A DNA stretch of 64,000 nucleotides from JANPCX01 sp966211815 (GTDB lineage Bacteria > Pseudomonadota > Gammaproteobacteria > Burkholderiales > Burkholderiaceae_C): the NCBI GenBank assembly GCA_966211815.1, contig CBIHOD010000014.1, positions 7,496-71,495 on the forward strand, given 5' to 3'. The notes below the pieces were generated by a model that saw only the letters and a list, made by a program, of their open reading frames with translations, searched no databases and was not told the DNA's origin. Made by a program: the position numbers and the translations under genes. Shown piece after piece: positions 27,061 to 35,365 of the stretch. Each line of letters opens with the position of its first letter. Position 1 is the stretch's first letter.

Positions 27061-28629
27061 ATGGCAGCTGCGGTTGCCGTTGAAGTCGTCTCGCTGCGTG
27101 ACGTTGGCATGGGCGTCGTAGGTCAACGCGCTGCTGGAGGCGGTGCAGCCCGCGCCGGCAGGCTGGCTCTGGCGTGCGGGACGGGGAACGCCGAGTACAT
27201 CGACGAACTGCAGCGACAACCAGGTCTGGTTAGGCAGTTGGACCTGGGTGTCGGCCGGGCCGACCCACCAGTGGTCGCGCCACAAGGTGGCCTGGTCGGG
27301 GTCCAAAGATTCGGTGATCTTCCAGCTCGGGCCGGAGCCGTAGGTGACACTGTAGGCATCCAAGCCGTCGCCGCGTTCGGTGGCAACGGCGCGGCCTTGG
27401 TCGTCGTAGCCGTACTTACCGATGAGCTTGCCCGACTCGTCGATCAAACCGGTGAGCGCCCAGGGGAAGCGGGTGTCTTCATAGCGGAACTCACGCGCCC
27501 GGGCGTCGGGCCAGGTGATCAGCCGCAGGTGGCCGGCGGTGTTGTAGTCGAATTTGACCAATTCGCTTGCGGGGCCCGTGAGGGTTTGCAAGCGCGGGGC
27601 CGGGGAAGTTCCATCCGGCGGCGTGGCGGGCTGTTCGTAAGCGAACTGGATCTTGCGACCACTGTTCACATCCTCGATCTTCATCAGCAGGCCCACTGCC
27701 GGCGCACCGGTGCCGACGGCGGCGCTGTAGTGGAATTTCAGCTTGGTGCCGTCGGCGCGGTCGATATCGGTGAGGTTGCCGGTGGCGTCATAGGTTTCCT
27801 GTGCCTGGCCGCGGGCGTCGAGGTAGCGCCAGCCGCCTCCAGCGATCGGCACCAGCTGGTCATTCACATCGGCGTCGGGCACGTATCGGCCTGCACCATT
27901 GCCGGCGAACGAAACCCAGCGGCCGCCACCGCGCGGCACCTGCACCGCGGGGCGGGCGGAACCCATCCCCTGCAGCACCAGCTTGCGGTGCGCGGTGCTT
28001 TGCCACATGGCGCCGAACGACGGCGTCGGCTGCGGGTTGTAGCGAGCGTCGGGCAGGTTGCTGGGCGCCTGGCTCGAGGTGTCGTACACCGCGGCGATCT
28101 CCAGGCCGAGCCACTGGCCCAGCACCTCTTGTTGGCGCCGCGTGCCGGTCATCGGGTAGATGGAGTTGCCAAAGGCGGGCTGGCAAGTGGCCGGGTGGTA
28201 GCGGTCTTTCTTGATGACGCAGGTGCCCGACAGCGCATACAACGTTTGGCCTTCCGGGCAACTTTCCAAATAACACTGACCCGACCAGCTGTCCTGCTTG
28301 GCACCTGCCGGGCAGTCGAAGTGCAACCCGACGAGGGGGTACACCCACGACTCGGGGTCAGTGATGCAAGTTCCAATAGACCCTACCCAGGCCGCACGAT
28401 CGGATTTCAGTGACGATGCGGCAATGCCGTTGGGTTTGAAAGTCCTTTGAATGGCTGCGCAAGCCTCTTGGGGAGTGTTGAACCTCGTGCCCCAGACCGT
28501 TGTTGAACCGTCGGTTCCATATTTCCCGCTCCACACCGCGTCTACATAGATGCGGGCATGGCTGACCGAAGCCAGCATCAACAATAACAATGCAAAAAGG
28601 ATTTTTCTTGTCTTGAAAGCCACGATCAT
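26155..28629 (-). CDS. RHS first-half protein (copy 2)
   Basis: The 824-residue protein has a clear signal peptide (KILFALLLLMLASVSHA), a variable Cys-bearing region to about residue 170, and the shared segment NSIYPMTGTRRQQEVLGQWL with PSFGAMWQSTAHRKLVLQG. YD repeats follow, ending LQQATGRE. It overlaps the copy before it by 4 bases (ATGA). The next gene is the astacin-like protease, so this copy has no RHS core of its own directly downstream. It could pair with a core encoded elsewhere in the stack. Confidence 0.83.
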   Translation of the reverse strand: MIVAFKTRKILFALLLLMLASVSHARIYVDAVWSGKYGTDGSTTVWGTRFNTPQEACAAIQRTFKPNGIAASSLKSDRAAWVGSIGTCITDPESWVYPLVGLHFDCPAGAKQDSWSGQCYLESCPEGQTLYALSGTCVIKKDRYHPATCQPAFGNSIYPMTGTRRQQEVLGQWLGLEIAAVYDTSSQAPSNLPDARYNPQPTPSFGAMWQSTAHRKLVLQGMGSARPAVQVPRGGGRWVSFAGNGAGRYVPDADVNDQLVPIAGGGWRYLDARGQAQETYDATGNLTDIDRADGTKLKFHYSAAVGTGAPAVGLLMKIEDVNSGRKIQFAYEQPATPPDGTSPAPRLQTLTGPASELVKFDYNTAGHLRLITWPDARAREFRYEDTRFPWALTGLIDESGKLIGKYGYDDQGRAVATERGDGLDAYSVTYGSGPSWKITESLDPDQATLWRDHWWVGPADTQVQLPNQTWLSLQFVDVLGVPRPARQSQPAGAGCTASSSALTYDAHANVTQRDDFNGNRSCHGYDMARNLETSRVEGLDKTAVCGDLTKDGAKLPIGSRKTATAWHPDWRLETKRTEPRRITRYVYNGQPDPLNGNAVLNCAPAEAKLADGKPIAVLCKKVEQASTDTTGSAGLSAVRDGSVPNRVWSYTYNAAGQVLTEIDPLGKVTKYAYYDTTTADYTKGDLKSVTNPASQVTTFTKYNKHGQVLESGDPNKLLTVNTYDDRQRLKTASVGGLLTTYDYWPNGLLRQVTQPDASFLSYEYDAAQRLRVVKDQLGNRIDYTPDSAGNNKLETLTDPSGVLRRQLKRDFDALNRLQQATGRE

Positions 28630-29540
28630 TCCCTCCCGGTGATTTGCTGCAAACGATTGAGCTGATCAAAGCCCCGCTTCAACTGGCGGCGCAGCGCGCC
28701 GCTCGGGTCCGTCACGGCTTCGGTCTTGTTATTGCCGGCGTTGTCGGACGTGTAGTCGACGCGGTTACCCAGCTGGTCTTTGACGACTCGCAACCGCTGT
28801 GCGGCGTCATACTCGTAAGAGAGGAAGCTGGCGTCGGGCTGCGTCACCTGCTTGAGCAGGCCGTTGGGCCAGTAGTCGTAGGTGGTGAGCAGGCCGCCGA
28901 CGCTTGCGGATTTGAGGCGCTGGCGGTCGTCGTAGGTGTAGACAGTGAGCAACTTGTTCGGGTCGCTGCTTTCCAGCACCTGGCCATGCTTGTTGTATTT
29001 GGTGAAGGTGGTGACCTGCGACGCCGGGTTGGTGACGCTCCTCAGGTCGCCCTTCGTGTAGTCGACCGTGGTGGCCTCGTAGTAGGCGTACTTGGTGACC
29101 CTGCCCAGCGGATCGGTCCCGCTCAGCACCTGGCCGGCGGCGTTGTAGGTGTACGCCCAGAAACGGTCGGGCACGCCGCCGTCGCGCACAGCGGCCAAGC
29201 CCGCGCTGCCCGTGCTGTCGGTCGAGGCGCGTTCCACCTTCTTGCACAGCACCGCGATGGGCTTGCCGTCGGGCAGCCTGGCGGCTGCGGGCGCGCAGCT
29301 GGCGGGCTTGTTTCCATCCAGCGGATCGGGCTGACCGTTGTAGACGTAGAGCGTGATACGTCGCGGCTCGGTTCGTTTGGTCTCCAAGCGCCAATCCGGG
29401 TGCCAGGCAGTCGCGATCTTGCGACTACCTTTCGGCAAGGTCGCGTTGTCTTTCGTTAAGCTGGCGCAATCTGCCCCCGTGCCCAGGCCTTCGACCCGGA
29501 CAGCCACCAGGTTGCGCGTGGCTTCGTAAGCGAAGCATTT
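28626..29540 (-). repeat. Conserved RHS first-half tail, copy 1
   Basis: Same segment as at 22085-23020 and 26155-27060, with more differences. The protein is still almost unchanged (KYNKHGQVLES, TYDYWPNGLLKQVTQPDASF). Confidence 0.88.
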
Positions 29541-31142
29541 GCGGTTTCCCTGGAAGTCGTCGTACGACAGGGTGTTGCCGTTGGCCACATCCAGCCCAAA
29601 GCGGGCGACCTGGGTCTGCGGTGCCGTGCAGCCTGTGCATGTCCAAGTCCGCCGGAGTTCCTGGGGCGCTTTGAACGAGCCCCAGGACTGCGTGACATAT
29701 AGGCGCTGTTCGTTGTTCGGGAATGTGACGGTATTGCCATCCGAGAGCACATATCTTTCTACGCCGCCGGCATGTTCAGTGGAGACGGCTTTGCCGGCCG
29801 CGTCGTAGGCGAAGGAGGCGAAACGCTGCCCTGTCTCGTCGACGATGCCGGTCAGCAGCTGCGGCGGCGGGCCAGCCGGCGCATATGCGGGTTCGTTGTA
29901 GAGGTACTGCTTGCGCGAGCCATCCGGGTATAGCACCTCGGTCACGTTGCCGCCGTTGTCCACGGTGTAGGTGACTTCCTTGCCAGCCTGGTCCACCAGC
30001 GTACGGAGGTGGCCCCGGGCGTCGTAACGGAATTGCAGGCTCGCGCCGAAACCGTTGGCCACCTCGATCAGCAAGTCAGGCCTTGGGGCGATGGAGGTCG
30101 GGGTCGATGCGTTGGAGTACGTCATCGTCTGGAGCGGGCCATTCGACAACTGGCGGCTCAGCAGCAAACCGGTGGTGCCATAGAGTTCCAACGCATCCAC
30201 TGTGCGGACCATGCTGCGGCCATCGGCTTGGCGGGTGACGAGCTGGTCGACCGCACCGGCGCCGGCCACCATGTTGGCGGCCGACTTCCAGAACTGGGTG
30301 TAGTCGCCATCGGCCCCGCGGCGGACATAGCTGTCTTCCCACATCTTGAACAGCCGCGCACAGCCCGGTTCAAGAGGCGCCTCCGGCCCGTTCTTGTTCA
30401 GATCCCTGAAAAATCCGGGATAGCAGCCGGTGGGTGACGGTGAGGCGTCCGACTGGGGGTCGAAGGCGGGCGCGGAGGTTCCCGAATTCACACCGGAGGC
30501 CCCGTAGCTCGACACGAATCCCGCTGTGTCGCTGCGGTACTGGCGTACGAAAGCCAATCCGTTCGGACCGACGCTGCGCACATCTGTCTCCGCCTGCGAT
30601 TTCACACGATCGGCCAGCGAGACCGGGTTGCCGAACACCATCGATTGCAGCCCGTCGCAGCCTCGGTTGCAGGATGTTTTGACAGGGGCCGGCTTGTAGC
30701 AAGCGTAGTTCTGCCCGCCGGACGCCTCGGGCCACGCCACAGCCGTAAAACCCTCCAGGCAGTAGTAGACCAAGTCAGCGGTTTGATCGAAATCCCAGCC
30801 CGCCCCACATTTCGGGTTGCTGACATTCACGTAGTTCGACCAGATCACCGAATACCGGCCATCGACCGGAGAGTTTCCCCATGGGGTCATCGGCCCGAAA
30901 GTGACTGTCCCACAGCTCGACCCAGTGCGCGAGACCATGAAGTCGTAAGCCGCTTTGGGTGTCGTGAAGGTCTCGCATGGCATCGCGCCTTTGCCGCAAG
31001 AGCTCCAACGAAAGACCGGTTCCGTCCAGATGCCGTCTTTGAAGCGTTCGGGGTTTGGTGGCGGCGTGGCCGCCTGGACCAGCGAGGCGAGAAGGAGCAG
31101 GGTCGCCGTCAACCACCATGCACGCGCGCTCGTCGGAACCAT
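28626..31142 (-). CDS. RHS first-half protein (copy 1)
   Basis: The 838-residue protein starts at ATG 31142 with a good signal peptide (WWLTATLLLLASLVQA), preceded by AAGGA at 8 bases. Its N-terminal region has many Cys residues. It then shows a DUF6531-like RHS entry, with FGNPVSLADRVKSQAETDV and GLAFVRQYRSDTAGF, unlike the short version in copies 2 and 3. YD repeats follow and end LQQITGRE. Its stop overlaps the start of copy 2. The frame is open further upstream to 31193, but that part is a relic of another unit's tail. Confidence 0.83.
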   Translation of the reverse strand: MVPTSARAWWLTATLLLLASLVQAATPPPNPERFKDGIWTEPVFRWSSCGKGAMPCETFTTPKAAYDFMVSRTGSSCGTVTFGPMTPWGNSPVDGRYSVIWSNYVNVSNPKCGAGWDFDQTADLVYYCLEGFTAVAWPEASGGQNYACYKPAPVKTSCNRGCDGLQSMVFGNPVSLADRVKSQAETDVRSVGPNGLAFVRQYRSDTAGFVSSYGASGVNSGTSAPAFDPQSDASPSPTGCYPGFFRDLNKNGPEAPLEPGCARLFKMWEDSYVRRGADGDYTQFWKSAANMVAGAGAVDQLVTRQADGRSMVRTVDALELYGTTGLLLSRQLSNGPLQTMTYSNASTPTSIAPRPDLLIEVANGFGASLQFRYDARGHLRTLVDQAGKEVTYTVDNGGNVTEVLYPDGSRKQYLYNEPAYAPAGPPPQLLTGIVDETGQRFASFAYDAAGKAVSTEHAGGVERYVLSDGNTVTFPNNEQRLYVTQSWGSFKAPQELRRTWTCTGCTAPQTQVARFGLDVANGNTLSYDDFQGNRKCFAYEATRNLVAVRVEGLGTGADCASLTKDNATLPKGSRKIATAWHPDWRLETKRTEPRRITLYVYNGQPDPLDGNKPASCAPAAARLPDGKPIAVLCKKVERASTDSTGSAGLAAVRDGGVPDRFWAYTYNAAGQVLSGTDPLGRVTKYAYYEATTVDYTKGDLRSVTNPASQVTTFTKYNKHGQVLESSDPNKLLTVYTYDDRQRLKSASVGGLLTTYDYWPNGLLKQVTQPDASFLSYEYDAAQRLRVVKDQLGNRVDYTSDNAGNNKTEAVTDPSGALRRQLKRGFDQLNRLQQITGRE

Positions 31143-31193
31143 GTTTCTCATCCTTACGGTCATTTTTTGAACGCGCCCAAGCGCGTCGAACAA
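31143..31193 (-). pseudogene. Relic of an RHS first-half tail before copy 1
   Basis: Just upstream of the chosen start, the same frame encodes FDALGRVQK, identical to the end of the conserved tail in copy 3. The unit it belonged to is gone. Confidence 0.5.
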
Positions 31194-32542
31194 TCAAACA
31201 GACAAATACTTTTCACCGGAGATATCCGTTGTTCCGGGAAACTCGAAAGCGCGCGGCGAAGCAGTCGTCTAGGCGAGCACAGGTCACCTGGATCGGTACG
31301 CCGAGTGATCGGCGGACCTTCCTGGTCATACGGGCAAAGCCTGACGTTTTATGAGGGGAGCCGGCTTCAACCGGCTAGGCACAGGATCAACCTGGGTGGT
31401 CGAGCCGACCACATCGGAGGAGGCTCGGGCGTGCCGCTTTTCGCTTCACAGCGTTAGCGTTCGAAACCATGGATTCCGCCTTGGCAGAGGTGTTACCCGC
31501 GTGCAGGGGCTTGGCGGAGAAGGGGTCACGTTTTTTCACGGTGAGCCTTTTGTCGTGATGAACAAAAAAGACAAGCGATGCTTTTGGCCATCGCTTTCGG
31601 TGGCAGGCCGAGCACTTGTGGTGCGCGCCCTGCTTCATGTGAGAAATCTTCGATCTAGCGAGAAGATCAAAGAAAAGATTGGATACAGAGTTTAGGTAAA
31701 CCGTTAAGGCAGGTGCTTTCTTATTGCGGCAAAAATCGAGCAATCTTCGCAAGATCGTTGCGCATTTAAGACTTTTTAATTGAAATATATGCTCAATAAA
31801 GCCAATTTAGGGTAAATACTCATGCCGAGACATGATTCGGCGTCGGCAGAAATTTGACTGTTCGGCACATTGCCGGACGCAAGGCGCGTGTCGCGCAACG
31901 CTGTGAAGACTCAAGCCAAAGCACCTGTCGGAGTCACGTCGCGCTACTGTTGTCGCGACGGGTTCAAAGTTCGGACACGCGCACCAGCGCGACCAGCAGC
32001 GGGGATGCTGGCTGTGTCCGACGGCCGTAGCTATCCAGAAGACAGATATGTCTTTGGGGATAGTGGCTCGAGCGTTCAAGCTGGAGGGAATCCCGCCTGA
32101 ATGCGATCACACAGTCAGGGCCGTAGAACGGCCTCGACGACGACGACAACTATGCTGCGCTCGGGACTGCGCCCGTCACGCTGAGACGAATAAGCCCAAG
32201 CCTTTGGAGGGCTCCAACCGTTTGAAGATCTGAACGGCTGCTGGGAGGGTTAGAACGACAAGCGTTCTGTGCTCTAGGGCTACATGCGCGGACTGGGTAC
32301 CGCCGGAAGGTAGCTCACCCGGGTACGAGACGCTGGGATATTGGTCAATCACTTGCGGCCCTGCAAAGCGGCCTTCAATCTCCCAGCGCGGCTCTCGGAT
32401 TTACACGCGACTACTGATCAAGGATCGGTGACTCTGAAGGCAGGTAACGTCTGCGACGCCTGATGTTCCTCGATGGAACGGGACAAGGAGCCCTGGAGCG
32501 GTCAGTTTGAAGACGGCACGCCTGCGGGTCAATGCCAGAAAA
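31194..32542. other. Decayed intergenic stretch in the RHS stack
   Basis: About 1.35 kb with only short frames that have no recognisable domain, signal peptide or ribosome site. The one coding trace is a GspF-like fragment at 31968-32002. A hairpin-like run lies at 31560-31610 (GACAAGCGATG / CATCGCTTTC). It appears to be the remains of deleted genes and marks the gap between the intact RHS operon and the fragment cassettes. Confidence 0.6.
31968..32002 (-). pseudogene. Fragment of a GspF/PilC gene
   Basis: These 35 bases match the intact gspF (near 18310-18345) at 31 positions and encode PLLVALVRVSEL against PLLVALVRASEL. Similarity stops on both sides. It is too short to be certain, but it suggests that a second secretion gene set was once present or that gspF DNA was copied here. 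Confidence 0.4.
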
Positions 32543-32710
32543 AGCAATGCCACCCGAAAACGACCCAATTCGAAAGTGTTTTAGGGTGGCAACAAAAAAA
32601 CGCCTTACGGCGTTTGATTGCAATGCGGTCAGGGCCGCCGTGAAGCGCTAAACACGGGTTACCCACCGTCGGCGCCTGCGTGGCGGGCGCCACGCCGCCG
32701 GTGGATAACC
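32543..32710. repeat. 168-bp three-hairpin repeat, copy 1
   Basis: It matches 34608-34777 over its whole length. It has an outer hairpin around GCCACCCGAAAAC, a terminator-like hairpin ACGCCTTACGGCGT flanked by A and T runs, and a long inverted repeat GGGTTACCCACCG / CGGTGGATAACCC. It directly follows an immunity candidate gene. It could be a cassette terminator or a recombination site. Confidence 0.85.
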
Positions 32711-32716
32711 CTATTG

Positions 32717-33178
32717 TTATTTACATTGCCCTTCTGTTTCCTGAGCCAGCATTCCGCATTTCTCTTGCAGCAATAAGGTGTTCCCACTAGGCTCTTTAAT
32801 AGCGAGAATGCCTCGTTTCCGAGAGTATGCAAGCTGAAAATTATAAGTGCCTGTTACTTTTATTATTTGATACTCCTCCGCCTCGCCTTGGTATGAAGTG
32901 ACTTGAGTCCCTAGAACTCTATATTGACTTCCAAAAAATGACCACTTATTTTTCGACGCGTCACGAGGAACTGCCAAATTCAGTGTTTTTGATTTAATGC
33001 AGACATATTCTTCGCTATTGGCGCATCTTTCCAAAGGGCGCTCTACATCCACCAGCGTGATTGAGTCCGATTGAACAGAAAAAGAGGCCTTTGAATTGAA
33101 AAAATCTTGGTAATTTGCACTCCAAGCATTGCAAGAGATTAAAGAAAAAAGAGCAAGCAATAAAGTAGAAATTTTCAT
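32717..33178 (-). CDS. Exported immunity candidate
   Basis: The 153-residue protein has a clear signal peptide (MKISTLLLALFSLISCNAWSA), which might also be a lipobox (LISC). The mature part has four Cys residues and no known motif. Its ATG overlaps the stop of the zincin-like RHS tip (ATGA), the usual coupling of toxin and immunity. If it protects against that toxin, it does so in the periplasm. Its AT-rich sequence differs sharply from the GC-rich surroundings. Confidence 0.6.
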   Translation of the reverse strand: MKISTLLLALFSLISCNAWSANYQDFFNSKASFSVQSDSITLVDVERPLERCANSEEYVCIKSKTLNLAVPRDASKNKWSFFGSQYRVLGTQVTSYQGEAEEYQIIKVTGTYNFQLAYSRKRGILAIKEPSGNTLLLQEKCGMLAQETEGQCK

Positions 33179-33858
33179 TTCGGGCATCCGCATTTATTTG
33201 ATGATTTTAAAAACCAATCAGCAAAACGATCAGCATCTATTTCGCTGGGAACTCGATCTGCGCGACCTGCAAGAATGTCTCCCATGGAGCCTGGTGGGTC
33301 GACTATAGCTGCATTGCTAGGCATCGTATGACGAAGCTCATGTAACCCCACAGCGTACTGTGATGGCGATTCATAGCCAGTTATGTCAAAGAATGGCTTG
33401 TTGAACGTGCTTGTATTACCCCTGGTCGTTGCATAACCAGTTCTTGCACGTTTTGCCATGTTTTCAATATTTGGATCTACCCGCACTATCCACTCATCGA
33501 ACTCTTTTTGGATCGCTGCTCGATCAGCTGGGCAAAGAGTACTTATTCTTCTTTCTATTGCGTCCAGCATGTTTTGCAAAGGCCTGCCATATTTTTCTTG
33601 CCATTGCCGATACTCATTTGAGGGCCTACCAAAATTGGGGCCATATGGAGGTGCCCCAACAATAGTTGCCAGCCCCATTGGATCGATTCTGCTAGACGGC
33701 GCTGCATCGGCATAACCATAGGTGTTCATTCCACCCATTAATCCAATCGGGTCGGATGTGATGTAACGACCCGTGGCCGGATCGTAGTAACGATTCCAGT
33801 TGTAGAACAGCCCGCTTTCCTGGTCCGCGTACTGGCCGGGAAACCGCTGTACTGTTGG
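33175..33858 (-). pseudogene. Orphan RHS core end with zincin-like toxin tip
   Basis: The open frame begins within the RHS core (RFPGQYADQESGLFYNWNRY, GRYITSDPIGLMGG) and runs on to a complete variable tip. The tip contains LHELRHTMPSN, an HExxH zinc motif, and SEIDADRFADWFL, which could give the third ligand. It is therefore a putative metallopeptidase toxin. The frame is closed at 33859 by a stop created by a deletion that fused an earlier YD segment to the core end. An internal ATG at 33738 could still express the tip. It is followed by an exported immunity candidate. Confidence 0.7.
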
Positions 33859-34150
33859 TCATAAACGAACAGGACGGTGCTGGCCGCCTTGGCTACTACC
33901 CCGCATTGGTGTCGTTGCGCATTCGTCTTCCTTCGTTATCGTAGGTATACGTTGCGGTGGTTCCCAGCCTTGGTCAACGTATTTATCCGTTCAGTCAGGT
34001 TTTGCACGGCGGTGAACTGGCTGTTGCCCAGGATGTTGTCCACGTTTTGTCGTGGCTCATGGTAGTGGGGGTCGGCGGCACTTCGGTTGGCCTCGTCGTA
34101 GGTGAGGTTACGCATATGAGACCGAGTGGGCAGCGCACCAAGCTAAAGTT
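33859..34150 (-). pseudogene. Frameshifted RHS YD-repeat remains
   Basis: Pieces of RHS protein are seen in changing frames: RNLTYDEANR, NILGNSQFTAVQNLTERINT and AASTVLFVYDQQ. They match in order the second-half RHS proteins ending at 19736 and 35366. Several deletions and frame changes separate the pieces. This is the upstream part of the orphan RHS gene at 33175-33858. Confidence 0.75.
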
Positions 34151-34175
34151 ATAACTAAAGCAGCCAATGCAGTAT

Positions 34176-34481
34176 CTATAAAATGGATTCGATGGAAATC
34201 AATTCGCATTTGGCAAAAATATTTGGCCCTTCTCTTAATTCCATAGCTTGCTTTTGAGGCAAGCCTGAAAAATTTTCTAGCATGATTGCTTTGATTCGAA
34301 TGATTCTGCCATTTTCCAATCCTTCAGCCGAAGGATCTATATTTTCTATACAGCAAGGATAATATTCGCCGCTGACCGTCAGATTAAATAAATCGCCATC
34401 CTTGATTTTTCGATGCTTTTCAGGATTTTGATTGTATTTCACTAGCATGGTTGCAACTTTTTCAGGTATTTCTTTTTTCAT
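34176..34481 (-). CDS. Orphan immunity candidate
   Basis: The 101-residue soluble protein begins MKKEIPEKVATMLVKYNQNP, with AAGGGA 6 bases before the ATG, and contains YYPCCIENIDPSAEGLENGR. I do not recognise the family. It follows, by one base, the stop of a truncated toxin tail, and its sequence is AT-rich. Such leftover immunity genes often stay behind when a toxin tip is replaced. Confidence 0.55.
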   Translation of the reverse strand: MKKEIPEKVATMLVKYNQNPEKHRKIKDGDLFNLTVSGEYYPCCIENIDPSAEGLENGRIIRIKAIMLENFSGLPQKQAMELREGPNIFAKCELISIESIL

Positions 34482-34482
34482 T

Positions 34483-34600
34483 TTAATTCCCTTTGGGTAT
34501 TGTGCGAATAGTATTGATTCCACCTGTGGCTTGAGCGTCACGATTGACGACAAGTAATCCTGTAGCGTCAAAGCTAATTGCATTGTGTCCCGCGTCCGTA
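34483..34600 (-). pseudogene. Truncated RHS toxin tail
   Basis: The frame ending at 34483 encodes TDAGHNAISFDATGLLVVNR then DAQATGGINTIRTIPKGN, and stops one base before the orphan immunity gene. Upstream it runs straight into the 170-bp repeat, so its toxin gene has lost everything else. Confidence 0.5.
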
Positions 34601-34607
34601 AAAGGAT

Positions 34608-34777
34608 AGCAATGCCACACGAAAACGGCCCAATTCAGAACCGTTTTCGGGTGGCAACAAAAAAACGCCTTACGGCGTTTTGATTGGCAATGCGGTCCGG
34701 ACCGCAGTGAAGCGCTACACACGGGTTACCCACCGTCGGCGTTTGCGTGGCGGGCGCCACGCCGCCGGTGGATAACC
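34608..34777. repeat. 170-bp three-hairpin repeat, copy 2
   Basis: Direct repeat of 32543-32710. The outer stem here is GCCACACGAAAACGG / CCGTTTTCGGGTGGC with one mismatch. The middle hairpin is AAAACGCCTTACGGCGTTTT, a good two-way terminator. It sits between an immunity gene (34844-35356) and a truncated toxin tail. Confidence 0.87.
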
Positions 34778-34843
34778 GCTGCTGTGGTGATAGGAAAAAT
34801 CACATGCGGCAAAAACTGAGCAAGGCAATTACCTTCGTGATTT

Positions 34844-35356
34844 TTATAACTTATCCATAGTTTGCCCAAGCTTTCTAAGCGCTTCCCGATCATCGCCCTC
34901 TCGTGGCAATATGCGGGACAATACTTGAGCGCCGGAGTAGGCAATCTCACGTAGATTTTTATTACCCGACTTCCACATTTTATCAAAAATGGGAATGGCA
35001 ATATGGCTGCTATATTTTCTGGCAACAAGATCTCCGGTGGCAATTCTGAGCATTTCTTGCTCAAAATGCGATCCATGCTCAGAAAAAATCTCTACCAGTT
35101 GATTTTTTTGATTATTCGACAGTTTCTCAAAATCAGAGAACAAGCCAGAAATGAATGCATCCGTACCTTGATATGAGCAAATTGGCTGGCTAGTAAATAT
35201 TTTCAAATAAATATTGAACAACTCATCTGCAATTTGCGATGACTCTAGGGTCGACTCTTCTAGTCGGCGAGCAAGCTCAAGAATTCGCTTGCTTTTTGCC
35301 CCATTTATTTCCATTGCCTCAATATCTTGCTTCAGTAATGAAGTGGAGTTATTCAT
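34844..35356 (-). CDS. Immunity candidate for RHS second-half protein 2
   Basis: The 170-residue, AT-rich protein appears all-helical (RILELARRLEESTLESSQIA, FSDFEKLSNNQKNQLVEIF) with a possible HEAT-like C-terminal part. It has no signal peptide, so it should act in the cytoplasm. It starts 9 bases after the RHS toxin gene, on the same strand. The family is not recognised. The immunity role comes from position. Confidence 0.6.
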   Translation of the reverse strand: MNNSTSLLKQDIEAMEINGAKSKRILELARRLEESTLESSQIADELFNIYLKIFTSQPICSYQGTDAFISGLFSDFEKLSNNQKNQLVEIFSEHGSHFEQEMLRIATGDLVARKYSSHIAIPIFDKMWKSGNKNLREIAYSGAQVLSRILPREGDDREALRKLGQTMDKL

Positions 35357-35365
35357 AGTCCTCTC

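Noticed and set aside
24677..31193. CRISPR array, suggested by repeated stretches in the RHS stack
   Set aside because: The repeats are long coding tails or YD-repeat codons. There are no short evenly spaced repeats with unique spacers and no cas genes.
32411..32623. Short minus-strand frame over repeat copy 1
   Set aside because: It runs through the terminator-like hairpin, and has no ribosome site and no match to a domain.
32543..34777. Integron attC sites, as an idea for the three-hairpin repeat
   Set aside because: The core-site pattern (RYYYAAC / GTTRRRY) is not present at the stem ends, and no integron integrase is seen.
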